This document shows, one piece after another, positions 1 through 9,208 of a stretch of DNA of 64,000 nt. The stretch is from Planctomycetota bacterium (lineage in GTDB: Bacteria > Planctomycetota > Brocadiia > JAADGH01). Each line of letters opens with the position of its first letter. Positions within the stretch are counted from its first letter, which is position 1. The stretch spans positions 1-64,000 of the forward strand of contig JAADGH010000186.1 of NCBI GenBank assembly GCA_013152475.1, written 5' to 3'. The position numbers and the translations under genes were made by a program. A model generated the notes under the pieces. It saw nothing but the letters and a program-made list of their open reading frames with translations. It was not told the origin of the DNA and made no database searches.

Positions 1-1360
1 TCGCGGGCTTCGCCGACTGGAGGGTCCAGGTAAGCTCCTTTTGTTCGTCGAGGCCCATCGCGCCGATCGGTCGTGTCGCATTGCCTTCGACCTCGACGCC
101 TGCCGGCACAGAGAGCCGCGCGACGGCGTTCTTCGCCGGGCCTCCCACATTGCGCACCCACGCCTTCACAGCGGCCGGCTTGTTCATCGCCATGATCCGC
201 CGCTCGGGCGCGAGGGAGAGGATGCGCAGGTCGGGCGGAGCGTCCGAGGTCTCCCCGAGGCGAATGAAATCGATTCGCACTTGCGTATCTTCCGCGCCCT
301 CGACGCGCAGCCCCATGCCCCAGATCTGTCCTACCCAGCGATTCTGCCGGGCACAGCGAAGCGTGTAGCTGTGCATGGCTCCGTCGGCGATGAGGCGAAA
401 GGGGACCTCCTTGACCATCTTGTCCGACACGAAGACACACACGCCTCGCTTTCCACACGACGCTGCCATGCGGACGGTGGCCACGGGATAGGCGGCAGCA
501 TTGATGTCGAGACCGATCACCTTCAGAAGGGAGTCATCCCTGCTCAGCGTGGCGCAGAGCGCACTATCCCTTACACTGACATCAGAACCCTCCTTCTCGT
601 GCCATCCCTCGGTGGTTTCGTTAAACTCGAACAACGCATCGGTTCGTTTCTCGGCAGGTTCTGGTTTATCCCCGATCCACGTGCGTCTGGCAAGCCCCAC
701 CGATCCGATGGCATGGCCGTAGAATCGCACCTCGTCGATTCGGCCAACCAATCCCGCCACGCCCTCGGCCGGTCCGCCGACCACAACCGGCGCGCTGGTG
801 GGCACGCACTCGCCGGGCTTCCTGGATGCGGTGAGTTTCCCGTTCACCCAGACCCAGGCCTTGCGCCGATCCCAGGAGGCGATGATATGGTACCACTTCC
901 CCGCCTCGGGTCTCGGTCCGCGAGCGCGCGGTTCCCACGAGGCGTCTTTCGTTTTAACGTAAAAGGAGATATGTCCGCCGGCCTTGTTGGGATCGACGCG
1001 GAGCATGTACTCGTTTGCCTTCGTGATGATGTTCATGGGCGGATCCACCGGGCCCTTGTCCAGCATCACCCAGCACTCGAGGGCAAAGCCCTTTCCGGCG
1101 TGAAGCAGCGGGGAGTCGGGCACGGTCATGCCCGATGTGCCGTCGAGTTTCAGGGCTTGGCCCTTGCGTCCGGGAGCGCGGGCGCAACCTGTGGCCGTGC
1201 CATCGAGGCCCCGTGCGGATCGGTCTTTCACCGTGGGCCCCGGCTCCTCGAAGGACCAAGACGCCGTGGCATCATCGGCGGCCCTCGCCGAGGGATGAGG
1301 ACACGACATCAGAAATACGGCAAATAGAAATGGGGCGTATGAGACGTATTTTGAGTCCAC
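1..1360 (-). CDS. Secreted LamG (concanavalin A-like) domain protein, C-terminus cut by window edge
   Basis: The reading frame is open from a GTG at 1360 to the first base of the window, so about 453 codons are visible and the C-terminus is missing. The GTG follows an AGGAG at good spacing. The N-terminus has a hydrophobic stretch (APFLFAVFLMSC) followed by ARAAD, a plausible signal peptide; LMSC is a poor lipobox. Residues about 30-200 form a LamG-like jelly roll (SWSFEEPG near the start, then GKWYHIIASWD and GRIDEVRFYGHAIG). A second beta-rich module follows at about 215-350, and then a stretch resembling CARDB/NEW3-type Ig folds. This suggests an exported glycan- or surface-binding protein. 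No catalytic motif is visible in the part present. The neighbour on the other strand is transcribed divergently. Confidence 0.75.
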   Translation of the reverse strand, partial: MDSKYVSYAPFLFAVFLMSCPHPSARAADDATASWSFEEPGPTVKDRSARGLDGTATGCARAPGRKGQALKLDGTSGMTVPDSPLLHAGKGFALECWVMLDKGPVDPPMNIITKANEYMLRVDPNKAGGHISFYVKTKDASWEPRARGPRPEAGKWYHIIASWDRRKAWVWVNGKLTASRKPGECVPTSAPVVVGGPAEGVAGLVGRIDEVRFYGHAIGSVGLARRTWIGDKPEPAEKRTDALFEFNETTEGWHEKEGSDVSVRDSALCATLSRDDSLLKVIGLDINAAAYPVATVRMAASCGKRGVCVFVSDKMVKEVPFRLIADGAMHSYTLRCARQNRWVGQIWGMGLRVEGAEDTQVRIDFIRLGETSDAPPDLRILSLAPERRIMAMNKPAAVKAWVRNVGGPAKNAVARLSVPAGVEVEGNATRPIGAMGLDEQKELTWTLQSAKPA

Positions 1361-1402
1361 AGCAAGCTCCTGCGCAAATATCCTGTTTCTCCTGAACTCG
1401 CC

Positions 1403-1455
1403 ATCCTATCACATGGCCGGGGGACTTGCAAACGACAGTGGGGGTGTGGTATGGT
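1403..1455. promoter_or_regulatory. Candidate divergent promoters sharing a palindromic -35 box
   Basis: The hexamer TTGCAA (1426-1431) is its own reverse complement. On the minus strand it lies 17 bp from TAGGAT (complement at 1403-1408), upstream of the GTG at 1360. On the plus strand it lies 18 bp from TATGGT (1450-1455), upstream of the gene at 1506. The assignment rests on spacing and hexamer likeness only. Confidence 0.35.
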
Positions 1456-1505
1456 CCGTCCGGCGTCGGTGAAGGCAAACCGCCGGCATGAAAGGAAACG
1501 GAATC

Positions 1506-2552
1506 ATGGAACCCCGCGAACGCTGGCTGGCCGTGCTGAACCATGAGAAACCCGACCGCGTTCCCATGGACTACCGTGCGACAGGCGAGGCGACGGAGAA
1601 GCTCCTGAAGTACATGGGGCTCGACAACCTGTCGCAGGTCTTCGAGAAGCTCCATATCGACCCGATCGTGACCGTTGGGCCGAAGTACGTCGGCCCGCCC
1701 ATCCCGCCGGACAAGGACGTGTATGGCATCGGCTACGAGAACACCGACTACGGCACGGGGCACTACCGCAACGCCGTGCACCATCCCCTGGCCGAGTTCA
1801 ACAGCGTCGAGGAGATCGAAGACAACTACGAGTGGCCGAGCTTCGACTGGTATGACTATTCCGAGATCCCCGAGCAGATCAAGGGCAAGGAGCACCTCGT
1901 CATTCGCGGCGGCGGGTCGGAGCCTTTCGCGACGTACAAGTGGCTGCGCGGCGTCGAGCAGGGCTACATGGACTTCTACGAGCACCCCGACATCATGCAC
2001 TACTGCCTCGGCAAGCTCTACGACCTGTGCTGCGAGCAAACGCGCCGCACCTACGAGGCCATCCCCGGCAAGATCATCTGGACCTGGGTGGCGGAGGACG
2101 TGGGCACGCAGGAGAGCCTGCTTGTCTCGCTGGACCACATCGAGGAGTTCTTCGTCCCGCACATGAAGCGCATGACGGACATCGTCCACGAGGGCGGCGG
2201 CTATGCCTTCCACCACAGCGACGGGGCCGTGCGGGACAACCTCCCCAACATGGTCGAGAAGGTGGGCATCGACGTGCTCGATCCGGTGCAGTGGCGGTGC
2301 AAAGGCATGGAGCGCGAGGGCCTGGCGCGGGACTTCGGCGACCGGCTCGTCTTCCACGGGGCGATGGACAACCAATTCACTTTAGTGAAAGGTTCGGTCG
2401 AGGACGTGCGCCGGGAGGTGGAGGATAACATCCGCATCCTCGGCGCGAACAACGGCTACATCCTCGGCCCCTGCCACAACATCCAGGTCGTCAGCCCGCC
2501 GGAGAATATCGTGGCGATGTACGAGGCGGGCTACGAGTTGGGGCAAATGTGA
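1506..2552 (+). CDS. Uroporphyrinogen decarboxylase (URO-D) family protein, methyltransferase-like
   Basis: Encodes about 348 residues of the URO-D/MtaA/CmuA superfamily. It begins with the typical ERWLAVLNHEKPDRVP and ends with the family-style segment NIRILGANNGYILGPCHNIQVVSPPENIVAMYEAG. The ATG at 1506 is preferred over one at 1488 because an AAGGA lies just upstream of it. Members that are not true HemE usually act in methyl transfer to corrinoids or are uncharacterised. The HHSDGAVRDNLPNMVEKVGIDVLDPVQ segment matches the methyltransferase-like subgroup (His and Asp near a metal site) better than HemE. There is no haem pathway gene nearby, so a HemE role is unlikely. Substrate unknown; the gene appears monocistronic. 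Confidence 0.85.
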   Translation: MEPRERWLAVLNHEKPDRVPMDYRATGEATEKLLKYMGLDNLSQVFEKLHIDPIVTVGPKYVGPPIPPDKDVYGIGYENTDYGTGHYRNAVHHPLAEFNSVEEIEDNYEWPSFDWYDYSEIPEQIKGKEHLVIRGGGSEPFATYKWLRGVEQGYMDFYEHPDIMHYCLGKLYDLCCEQTRRTYEAIPGKIIWTWVAEDVGTQESLLVSLDHIEEFFVPHMKRMTDIVHEGGGYAFHHSDGAVRDNLPNMVEKVGIDVLDPVQWRCKGMEREGLARDFGDRLVFHGAMDNQFTLVKGSVEDVRREVEDNIRILGANNGYILGPCHNIQVVSPPENIVAMYEAGYELGQM

Positions 2553-2624
2553 TCGCTTGGATCACGACCCTCCCCCCGCTGCCCCGCAGGCCCCGGCGGC
2601 CGAGTCGGCGAAATGTCTTTTCGG

Positions 2625-2653
2625 TTGATTTCCTCACTCCAGCGGGATACAAT
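2625..2653 (+). promoter_or_regulatory. Sigma70-type promoter for the giant surface protein
   Basis: TTGATT (2625-2630), a 17-bp spacer, then TACAAT (2648-2653). The start codon is at 2791, leaving a leader of about 130 nt. The same hexamers recur at 41552-41580 and 63493-63520. Confidence 0.6.
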
Positions 2654-2790
2654 GTTTAAATGGCAGTTTTTGCGCTCATACAGGCACGCCCAGCCGCTTT
2701 CCGTTTGGGGACGCGTGGCGGGTTTTTCTCTCTTGTTTCATAGCATTCAAACCACGCTCGCTCTGTTATATGTATATGGAGGGACCGATC

Positions 2791-5700
2791 ATGGGAAGCC
2801 GAGTTCATCGACCGTTGGCGGTTGAGGAGCTGGAGGCGCGCATCGCACCGTCCGGACTGGCCCCCACGGCGGACGCGGACGGGCCCTACACCATCGACGA
2901 GGGACAAGACCTGGCCCTGGACGCCAGCGGCAGCACCGACCCGGAGAGCGACCCGCTCACCTTTGCGTGGGACCTGGATAACGATGGGGCCTATGACGAC
3001 GCCGTTGGCGAAACGCCGATCGTCCCCTGGGCTACGCTGGCCGGCCTCGGCCTCGCCAGCGATGGCTCCGTCCTCACGATCGGTGTGGAGGCCGACGACG
3101 GCACATCGACGGACACCGCGGCAACGACGCTCACGATCAACAACCTCGCCCCCACCGCCGACACGGGCGGGCCGTACACGATCAGTGAGGGACAGGACCT
3201 CGTCCTCGACGCCAGCGGCTCGACCGACCCCGGCGACGACGCTCTCACCTACAACTGGGACCTCGATAACGACGGCGCCTATGACGACGCCACGGGCGTC
3301 GGCCCGACGGTGCCCTGGGCCACACTCGCCGGCCTCGGCCTGGCCAGCAACGGCACCGCCCTCACCATCCGGTTGCAGGTGGATGACAGCGAGGGCGGAA
3401 CGGATACGACGCCGACCACGCTCGCCATCAACAACCTCGCGCCGACGGCCAACGACGACGGCGGGGCGGGCTTCTCCACCGACGAGGACACGATCTTCAC
3501 CACGGGGAGCGTCCTCACAAATGACACCGATCCCGGGGGCGACGCCCTGTCGGTCTCCACCCTCGACACCACGGGCACGCTGGGCCTGGTGACCAACAAC
3601 GGCGACGGCACGTTCGACTACGATCCCGACGGGCAGTTCGAGGCGCTCGCCGTCGGCGACTCGGCGACGGACACGTTCACCTACACCGTCAGCGACGGAG
3701 ACGGCGGCACGGACAGCGCGACGGTGACCATCACCATCAACGGCGTGAACGATGCGCCCACCGTGTCCGGAACGTACGACTTCACCAACACCGATGAGGA
3801 GACCACAACCACCGGCGTGCAGGTCTCGACCCTCCTCGGCGGCGTCACCGCCGGCGACGTCGATGGGGACACACTCGGCATCGCCGTCACGGTCATGGTC
3901 GGCAACGGAACGTGGCAGTTCTCCTCCGACTCCACCAACGGCACGGACGGCACGTGGACCAACTTCGACCAGGGCAACACCCCCGCCGACGACACCGCCC
4001 TGTTGCTGGACGAGAACGGCTGGGTGCGCTACGTGCCCGACGCACAGAACGGCGAGACGGCCGCCATCACCTACCGCGCCTGGGACCAGACCGCCGGCGC
4101 GGCCTCGGTGAGCGGAGCCGCGAGCTACGCCGACACGACGACCAACGGCGGGACCGAGCCCTACTCCACCGGCACGGCGGCCGGCAGCCTCATCGTGACC
4201 GACGTCAACGACCTGCCGACCATCGACCTGGACGCCGACAACAGCTCCGGCGCGGGCGGCAGCGACTATGCGACCCTGTTCGCCCCCGGCGGACCGACAG
4301 TGGCGATCGCTGATTCCGACACGACCATTGTCGATGTGGACTCCGGCGATGAAGTGGAGTCGGGCCAGGTCATCCTTGCAGGTGTGCTGGATGTCGGCAA
4401 TGAAAGCATCACGATCCCCGGTGTCAATAGCGGAGACTCGGTCAACGGTATCACCGTGACCTACACGTCGGCAACGCAAATCGACCTGTCCGGTGCGGCA
4501 TCCCAGACCGACTACGAAGACCTGATCGAATCGATCCGATACGACAACACCGCCGGGGCGGCGACGCTGGGGAACCGTACCGTGTCCGTCACCGTGAGCG
4601 ACGGCGACGGGGACTCCAACACCGCCCACGCCACGGTCCAGGTCGCCATCGCACCCCTTATCGATCTGGATGCCGATGATTCGTCGGGGGCTGCGGGTCT
4701 CGACTACAACGGGGCCTTCACCGAGGACGCCGGCGCGGCGCCGACGGCCGACACCGACAGCACCATCACCGACGACGGCACGTTCAAGGCCATGACAGTG
4801 ACGCTGACCAACCGGCCGGACGGGGCGTCGGAGAGCCTCTCGTCCATCTACGGAACCGGCGCGCAGACGGTGAACGGCGAGGCGGTCACCATCGGGGCGT
4901 ACAATGGCGGCACGGGGGAGCTGATTATCACCATCGACGACGCCTCGACCGATGCGACCACGATGGAGATGCTGATCGAGTCGATCCGATACAACAACAC
5001 CTCCGACGACCCCGATACCACCGACCGCGTGATTACCTACACGGCAACGGACGACGCGGACAACACCGGGCCGGCCGCGACGGCGACCCTCACCGTTACC
5101 CCGACAAATGACGCTCCGACGCTGGTCACAAACGTGGGGCTTACCCTGGACGAGGGCGCGACGGGAACGATCTCGAACGTGGATCTCTCCGTCTCCGATC
5201 CGGACAATACGGCGGCGGAGCTGACGTTCACGGTGGGGACCGTCCCGGCCAACGGACAACTGGAGCTGACCACGAACCCGGGAGCAGCGATCACCACGTT
5301 TACCCAGGGCGATATCGACAACAGCCTCCTGGTCTATGTTCATGACGGCGGGGAAACGATATCGGACAGCTTCGACTTCACCGTGGACGACGGCGCGGGC
5401 GGGACGATCGGCAACACCACGTTCAATATCACGGTCAACCCCGTAAACGACGCACCCACCGTGTCCGGGACCTACGCCTTTACTGCTACCGACGAGGAGA
5501 CCACGACCACCGGCGTGCAGGTCTCCACCATCCTTGGCAGCATCACCGCCGACGATGCGGACGGAGACACGCTCGGCATCGCCGTCACCTTCATGGTCGG
5601 CAACGGGACGTGGCAGTTCTCCTCCGACTCCACCAACGGCACGGACGGCACGTGGACCGACTTCGACCAGGGCAACACCCCCGCCGACGGCACGGCCCTC

Positions 5701-8700
5701 CTGCTGGACGAGAACGGCTGGATGCGTTACGTGCCCGACGCGCAGAACGGTGAGACGGCCTCCATCACCTATCGCGCGTGGGACCAGACCGCCGGCATCG
5801 CCTCGGTAAGCGGGGCCGCCAGCTACGCCGACACGGAGCCCAACGGCGGGTCGGAGCCCTATTCCACCGGCACGGCGATCGGCAGCCTCATCGTCACCGG
5901 CATCAACGACCTGCCCACCATCGACCTGGACGCCGATGACAGCTCCGGGGCGGGCGGCAACGACTACACGACGGTATTTTTCGCGGGTTGGTCGGGCGTG
6001 GACATTGCCGACATCGACACAAAGATCAGCGACGTCGATACCGGCGATCAAATCGAATCGGCGACCCTGACCCTGACCGCCGCCCCCGACGGCGCAAATG
6101 AGAGCCTGTCGTCGACGCTGGGCGGAGCGGGAACGGTGTTCAACGGGATCACGATCGGCGCATATGACAGCGGGACCCGCACACTCACGCTCACAGGCAC
6201 GGCCGCCGCAGGGGAGTACGAAACCGTCATCGAGTCGATCCAGTACGCCAACACCACCCCGATGGGCAGCATCACCCTGGGCGCCCGAACGGCGAACGTT
6301 GTGGTCAACGACGGCGACGGCGACTCCAATGTCGCCCAGAGCACGATCCAGATCGTTATCGCCCCGGTTATCGACTTGGACGCCGACGATTCATCGGGGG
6401 CCGCGGGATCCGACTATAACGGGGCCTTCACCGAGGACGCCGGCGCGGCGCCGACGGCCGACACCGACAGCACCATCACCGACGACGGCACGTTCAAGGC
6501 CCTGACGGTGACGCTGACCAACCGGCCGGACGGTGCATCGGAGAGCCTCTCGTCCACCTACGGGACCGGCGCGCAGACGGTGAACGGCGAGGCGGTCACC
6601 ATCGGGGCGTACAATGGCGGCACGGGGGAGCTGATCATCACCATCGACGACGGCTCGACCGACGCGACCACGATGGAGATGCTGATCGAGTCGATCCGAT
6701 ACGACAACACCTCCGATGAACCCGATACCACCGACCGTGCCATCACCTACACCGCGACGGACGACGGGGACAACACCGGCCCGGCCGCGACGGCCACCCT
6801 CACGATAACGCCCGTGAACGACCCCCCGACCATCGCCACCAACACCGGGCTCACGCTGGATGAAGGGGCGTCCGCCACCATCGACAATACCATGCTGAAC
6901 GAAGGCGACCCGGACGACAGCGGCGCCGGCCTGACCTACACCGTCACCAGCGGGCCTGCCAACGGCCAGTTGGAGCTGACCACCGGCCCCGGCCTGCCCA
7001 TCACCTCCTTCACCCAGGAGGACATCGACAACGACCGCGTGGTCTATGTCCAGGACGGCAGTGAGACACTGTCCGACAGTTTCGACTTTTCCCTGGCCGA
7101 CGGCGGGGAGGACGGCGCGGCGCCCGCCCTCGGCACGTTCATCATCACGGTCACGCCCCAGAACGACCCGCCATCGATAAACAACCTCGAGGGGGACTCC
7201 TTCAACTACGGCACCGGGACCGGCCCGCAGGTCATCGACCAAGGAACCGCCGCGACGGTGACCGACCCGGACTCGACCGACTTCGACGGCGGCGCGCTGA
7301 CCGTGTCCATCGCAGCGGGCGCCGACCCGGCGGAGGACGTGCTCGGTATCGACGCCTCCGGGGGGGTGACGCTCAGCGCGGGCGTGACGGTGGGCAGTGT
7401 CGTTTCGGTGGGCGGGACGGCAATAGGCACGATCTCGTCGGACGGCGCCGGGGGGAACAGCCTCGTTATCGATTTCGATCAGGCGGCCGGCAACGCCACA
7501 CCGACGCGGCTGGATGCCGTGCTTCAGGCGATCACCTACGAGAACACCGATGCGGCAGACCCCACCATCGGAGCGCGGACAGTTCGCTTTACCATAGGCG
7601 ACGGCGATGGCGGGACCAGCGCGGACTACGACGCCACGATCTATGTGAATAATGTGGTAAGCCTCGTGCTGGCGGGCGGGCAGGTGATCCTGTACGACAC
7701 CGACACCGGCGACCCCGCCAGCGCCGACGTAGACGCGTCGGATGTGCGCGTAGCGATGGACCGCTGGGGGTCAGTGATCAAGGTCAGCATAGTAGGCAAC
7801 CCCACCGGCCTGGGAATCCTCGTGAACCCCACAGGGGCCGCTCCCGTGCGACTGGTCGACCTGAGACCCCCCCTCCTCGCCTTCCACGGGGCATTGGAGG
7901 ATATTTCTTTCCTCGCCTGTGCGAACGACGCCCTGTCCATGACCGTAAAGGGGAACGTGACCGGATACGACATCGCTCCGCTTCTGGCGAGCGTGGGTGC
8001 TGTGACCGATACGGATCTGGACGGGGACGGCACAACGGGCGAGGCCACCGCGATCTACGGCGGTGGGATGATCCGTAACGTGGACATCGGCGGCAACGCG
8101 GACGGGGAGATTGTCTCGACGGGCACGGGGGGTGATGGCGTGAGCGTGCACGTCGTCAAGGTGCGGGGCCAGTTGACGAGCGAACTCACGGTGCAGGGCG
8201 ACCTGAAGAAGGCGTTGTTCCTCGGCGGCGCGGACGGGACGGCGATCAACGTAACGGGAGACGTGCGGGTCCTCCGAAGCGTGGGGGCCTTCACGGACAC
8301 GGACATCGACATTGGGGGACATGCCGTGGGCATCCTGATGTTCGGTGGGATGACGGGCGGCACGATGGCCGTCGGCGCCGGTGTGGGCAGGATGATGGTG
8401 AAGGGCGGAATCGACGGGGCGACGATGAACATCACCGGCGATGTGAAGACGGCGCTGCTGTATGATGGGGTGACAAACACCTCCATCGATATCTCCGGGA
8501 ATGTGGGGCAGGTCCTCATGAAGAAGGGGCCCATGGACGGCGGGTCGTCGCTGCATGTGGGGGGGACCACGGCGGCGTTCAAGTCGATCCGCGGCGGGGT
8601 CACCGGCGGCTCGACGGTCAACCTCGACGGCGATGTGGGGACCGTGCGGATTGTGGGGGGCCTTGGCGGGGCGAGCGTAGAGACGGGATCGACGGTAACG

Positions 8701-8982
8701 TTCGGGGCGGACGTACTCCGGCCGGTGAATCTCCTGGGCGAGCTCGGGGGGACGGTGGAGATAACGGGCTCCGCGCCGCGCATCAAGATCGCAGTTGGGG
8801 GCGACCTGAGTGGCGCGCTGTTGGCGGGCGTGTTTGGCAATGTGACGGTGCGGGGGAGTTTCAGCGGAACGATCACAGCCACCTCGCCCGGGGCGGGCAA
8901 CGTGCTGCAGGTCACGGTCCCCGGGGGAGGCGGCACGGTGACCCCGGCGGATGCGTTCAACACCTACATCGGATATCCATAG
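2791..8982 (+). CDS. Giant secreted cadherin/PKD-like repeat protein with LExRxAP-type N-terminus
   Basis: Encodes 2063 residues. The ATG at 2791 has GGAGGG at good spacing. The first 25 residues (RPLAVEELEARIAPSG) resemble the LEPR-XLL/LExRxAP leader of planctomycete giant surface proteins rather than a classical signal peptide. Two PKD-like repeats (each with GPYTI.EGQDL.LDASGSTDP; about 30-215) come first, then a cadherin/VCBS-like repeat (NDDGGAGFSTDEDTIFTTG). Two tandem copies of a block of about 565 residues follow (about 319-884 and 885-1456), with near-identical stretches at protein and DNA level. Residues about 1620-2063 consist of short glycine-rich repeats (NVDIGGNADG, LTVQGDLKKAL, MNITGDVKTAL) that look like a parallel beta-helix. 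Many Asp-rich DGDGD motifs suggest calcium binding. No membrane anchor or LPXTG-type signal is visible. Likely adhesive or cell-envelope function. Confidence 0.85.
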   Translation: MGSRVHRPLAVEELEARIAPSGLAPTADADGPYTIDEGQDLALDASGSTDPESDPLTFAWDLDNDGAYDDAVGETPIVPWATLAGLGLASDGSVLTIGVEADDGTSTDTAATTLTINNLAPTADTGGPYTISEGQDLVLDASGSTDPGDDALTYNWDLDNDGAYDDATGVGPTVPWATLAGLGLASNGTALTIRLQVDDSEGGTDTTPTTLAINNLAPTANDDGGAGFSTDEDTIFTTGSVLTNDTDPGGDALSVSTLDTTGTLGLVTNNGDGTFDYDPDGQFEALAVGDSATDTFTYTVSDGDGGTDSATVTITINGVNDAPTVSGTYDFTNTDEETTTTGVQVSTLLGGVTAGDVDGDTLGIAVTVMVGNGTWQFSSDSTNGTDGTWTNFDQGNTPADDTALLLDENGWVRYVPDAQNGETAAITYRAWDQTAGAASVSGAASYADTTTNGGTEPYSTGTAAGSLIVTDVNDLPTIDLDADNSSGAGGSDYATLFAPGGPTVAIADSDTTIVDVDSGDEVESGQVILAGVLDVGNESITIPGVNSGDSVNGITVTYTSATQIDLSGAASQTDYEDLIESIRYDNTAGAATLGNRTVSVTVSDGDGDSNTAHATVQVAIAPLIDLDADDSSGAAGLDYNGAFTEDAGAAPTADTDSTITDDGTFKAMTVTLTNRPDGASESLSSIYGTGAQTVNGEAVTIGAYNGGTGELIITIDDASTDATTMEMLIESIRYNNTSDDPDTTDRVITYTATDDADNTGPAATATLTVTPTNDAPTLVTNVGLTLDEGATGTISNVDLSVSDPDNTAAELTFTVGTVPANGQLELTTNPGAAITTFTQGDIDNSLLVYVHDGGETISDSFDFTVDDGAGGTIGNTTFNITVNPVNDAPTVSGTYAFTATDEETTTTGVQVSTILGSITADDADGDTLGIAVTFMVGNGTWQFSSDSTNGTDGTWTDFDQGNTPADGTALLLDENGWMRYVPDAQNGETASITYRAWDQTAGIASVSGAASYADTEPNGGSEPYSTGTAIGSLIVTGINDLPTIDLDADDSSGAGGNDYTTVFFAGWSGVDIADIDTKISDVDTGDQIESATLTLTAAPDGANESLSSTLGGAGTVFNGITIGAYDSGTRTLTLTGTAAAGEYETVIESIQYANTTPMGSITLGARTANVVVNDGDGDSNVAQSTIQIVIAPVIDLDADDSSGAAGSDYNGAFTEDAGAAPTADTDSTITDDGTFKALTVTLTNRPDGASESLSSTYGTGAQTVNGEAVTIGAYNGGTGELIITIDDGSTDATTMEMLIESIRYDNTSDEPDTTDRAITYTATDDGDNTGPAATATLTITPVNDPPTIATNTGLTLDEGASATIDNTMLNEGDPDDSGAGLTYTVTSGPANGQLELTTGPGLPITSFTQEDIDNDRVVYVQDGSETLSDSFDFSLADGGEDGAAPALGTFIITVTPQNDPPSINNLEGDSFNYGTGTGPQVIDQGTAATVTDPDSTDFDGGALTVSIAAGADPAEDVLGIDASGGVTLSAGVTVGSVVSVGGTAIGTISSDGAGGNSLVIDFDQAAGNATPTRLDAVLQAITYENTDAADPTIGARTVRFTIGDGDGGTSADYDATIYVNNVVSLVLAGGQVILYDTDTGDPASADVDASDVRVAMDRWGSVIKVSIVGNPTGLGILVNPTGAAPVRLVDLRPPLLAFHGALEDISFLACANDALSMTVKGNVTGYDIAPLLASVGAVTDTDLDGDGTTGEATAIYGGGMIRNVDIGGNADGEIVSTGTGGDGVSVHVVKVRGQLTSELTVQGDLKKALFLGGADGTAINVTGDVRVLRSVGAFTDTDIDIGGHAVGILMFGGMTGGTMAVGAGVGRMMVKGGIDGATMNITGDVKTALLYDGVTNTSIDISGNVGQVLMKKGPMDGGSSLHVGGTTAAFKSIRGGVTGGSTVNLDGDVGTVRIVGGLGGASVETGSTVTFGADVLRPVNLLGELGGTVEITGSAPRIKIAVGGDLSGALLAGVFGNVTVRGSFSGTITATSPGAGNVLQVTVPGGGGTVTPADAFNTYIGYP
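3745..7158 (+). repeat. Tandem internal duplication of about 1.7 kb within the surface protein gene
   Basis: Copy 1 is about 3745-5442 and copy 2 about 5443-7158. The VNDAPTVSGTY...LPTIDLDAD and FTEDAGAAPTADTDSTITDDG segments recur with an offset of about 1690-1710 bp, and long stretches (for example around 4711-4800 and 6421-6510) are almost identical in nucleotides. This indicates recent duplication or gene conversion. Confidence 0.8.
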
Positions 8983-9208
8983 AGCCGAGAGACGGCGCCT
9001 GAACGGAAGCGAAAGGTCACCCGACGTGATTCAGGGCGTTCCGTTCATTGACGGCATCCGGGAGAACGCCGCGCAACCCTTCCCCCTCCACAACATCTCA
9101 AGCTCGAGCGTGTCTTTCCGCAGCGGATACGGTCGCCCCGCCTCCGGCGCCCGCGAGGCGGCAGGTGGGGGACACGCTTTCAAAGGGGACCGCCCCGGTT
9201 GATCCCCT

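Noticed and set aside
41-1327. Plus-strand open frame at the left end
   Set aside because: The minus-strand frame gives a clear LamG domain; the plus-strand product is Arg/His/Gly-rich with no motif.
1506-2552. HemE (haem biosynthesis)
   Set aside because: URO-D fold is clear but sequence style fits the methyltransferase-like subgroup and no other haem gene is present.
2656-6051. Antisense open frame of over 1100 codons opposite the surface protein
   Set aside because: Its translation is low-complexity Gly/Val/Arg-rich, mirrors the repeat structure of the sense gene, and has no ribosome binding site; it is a shadow of a GC-rich repetitive gene.
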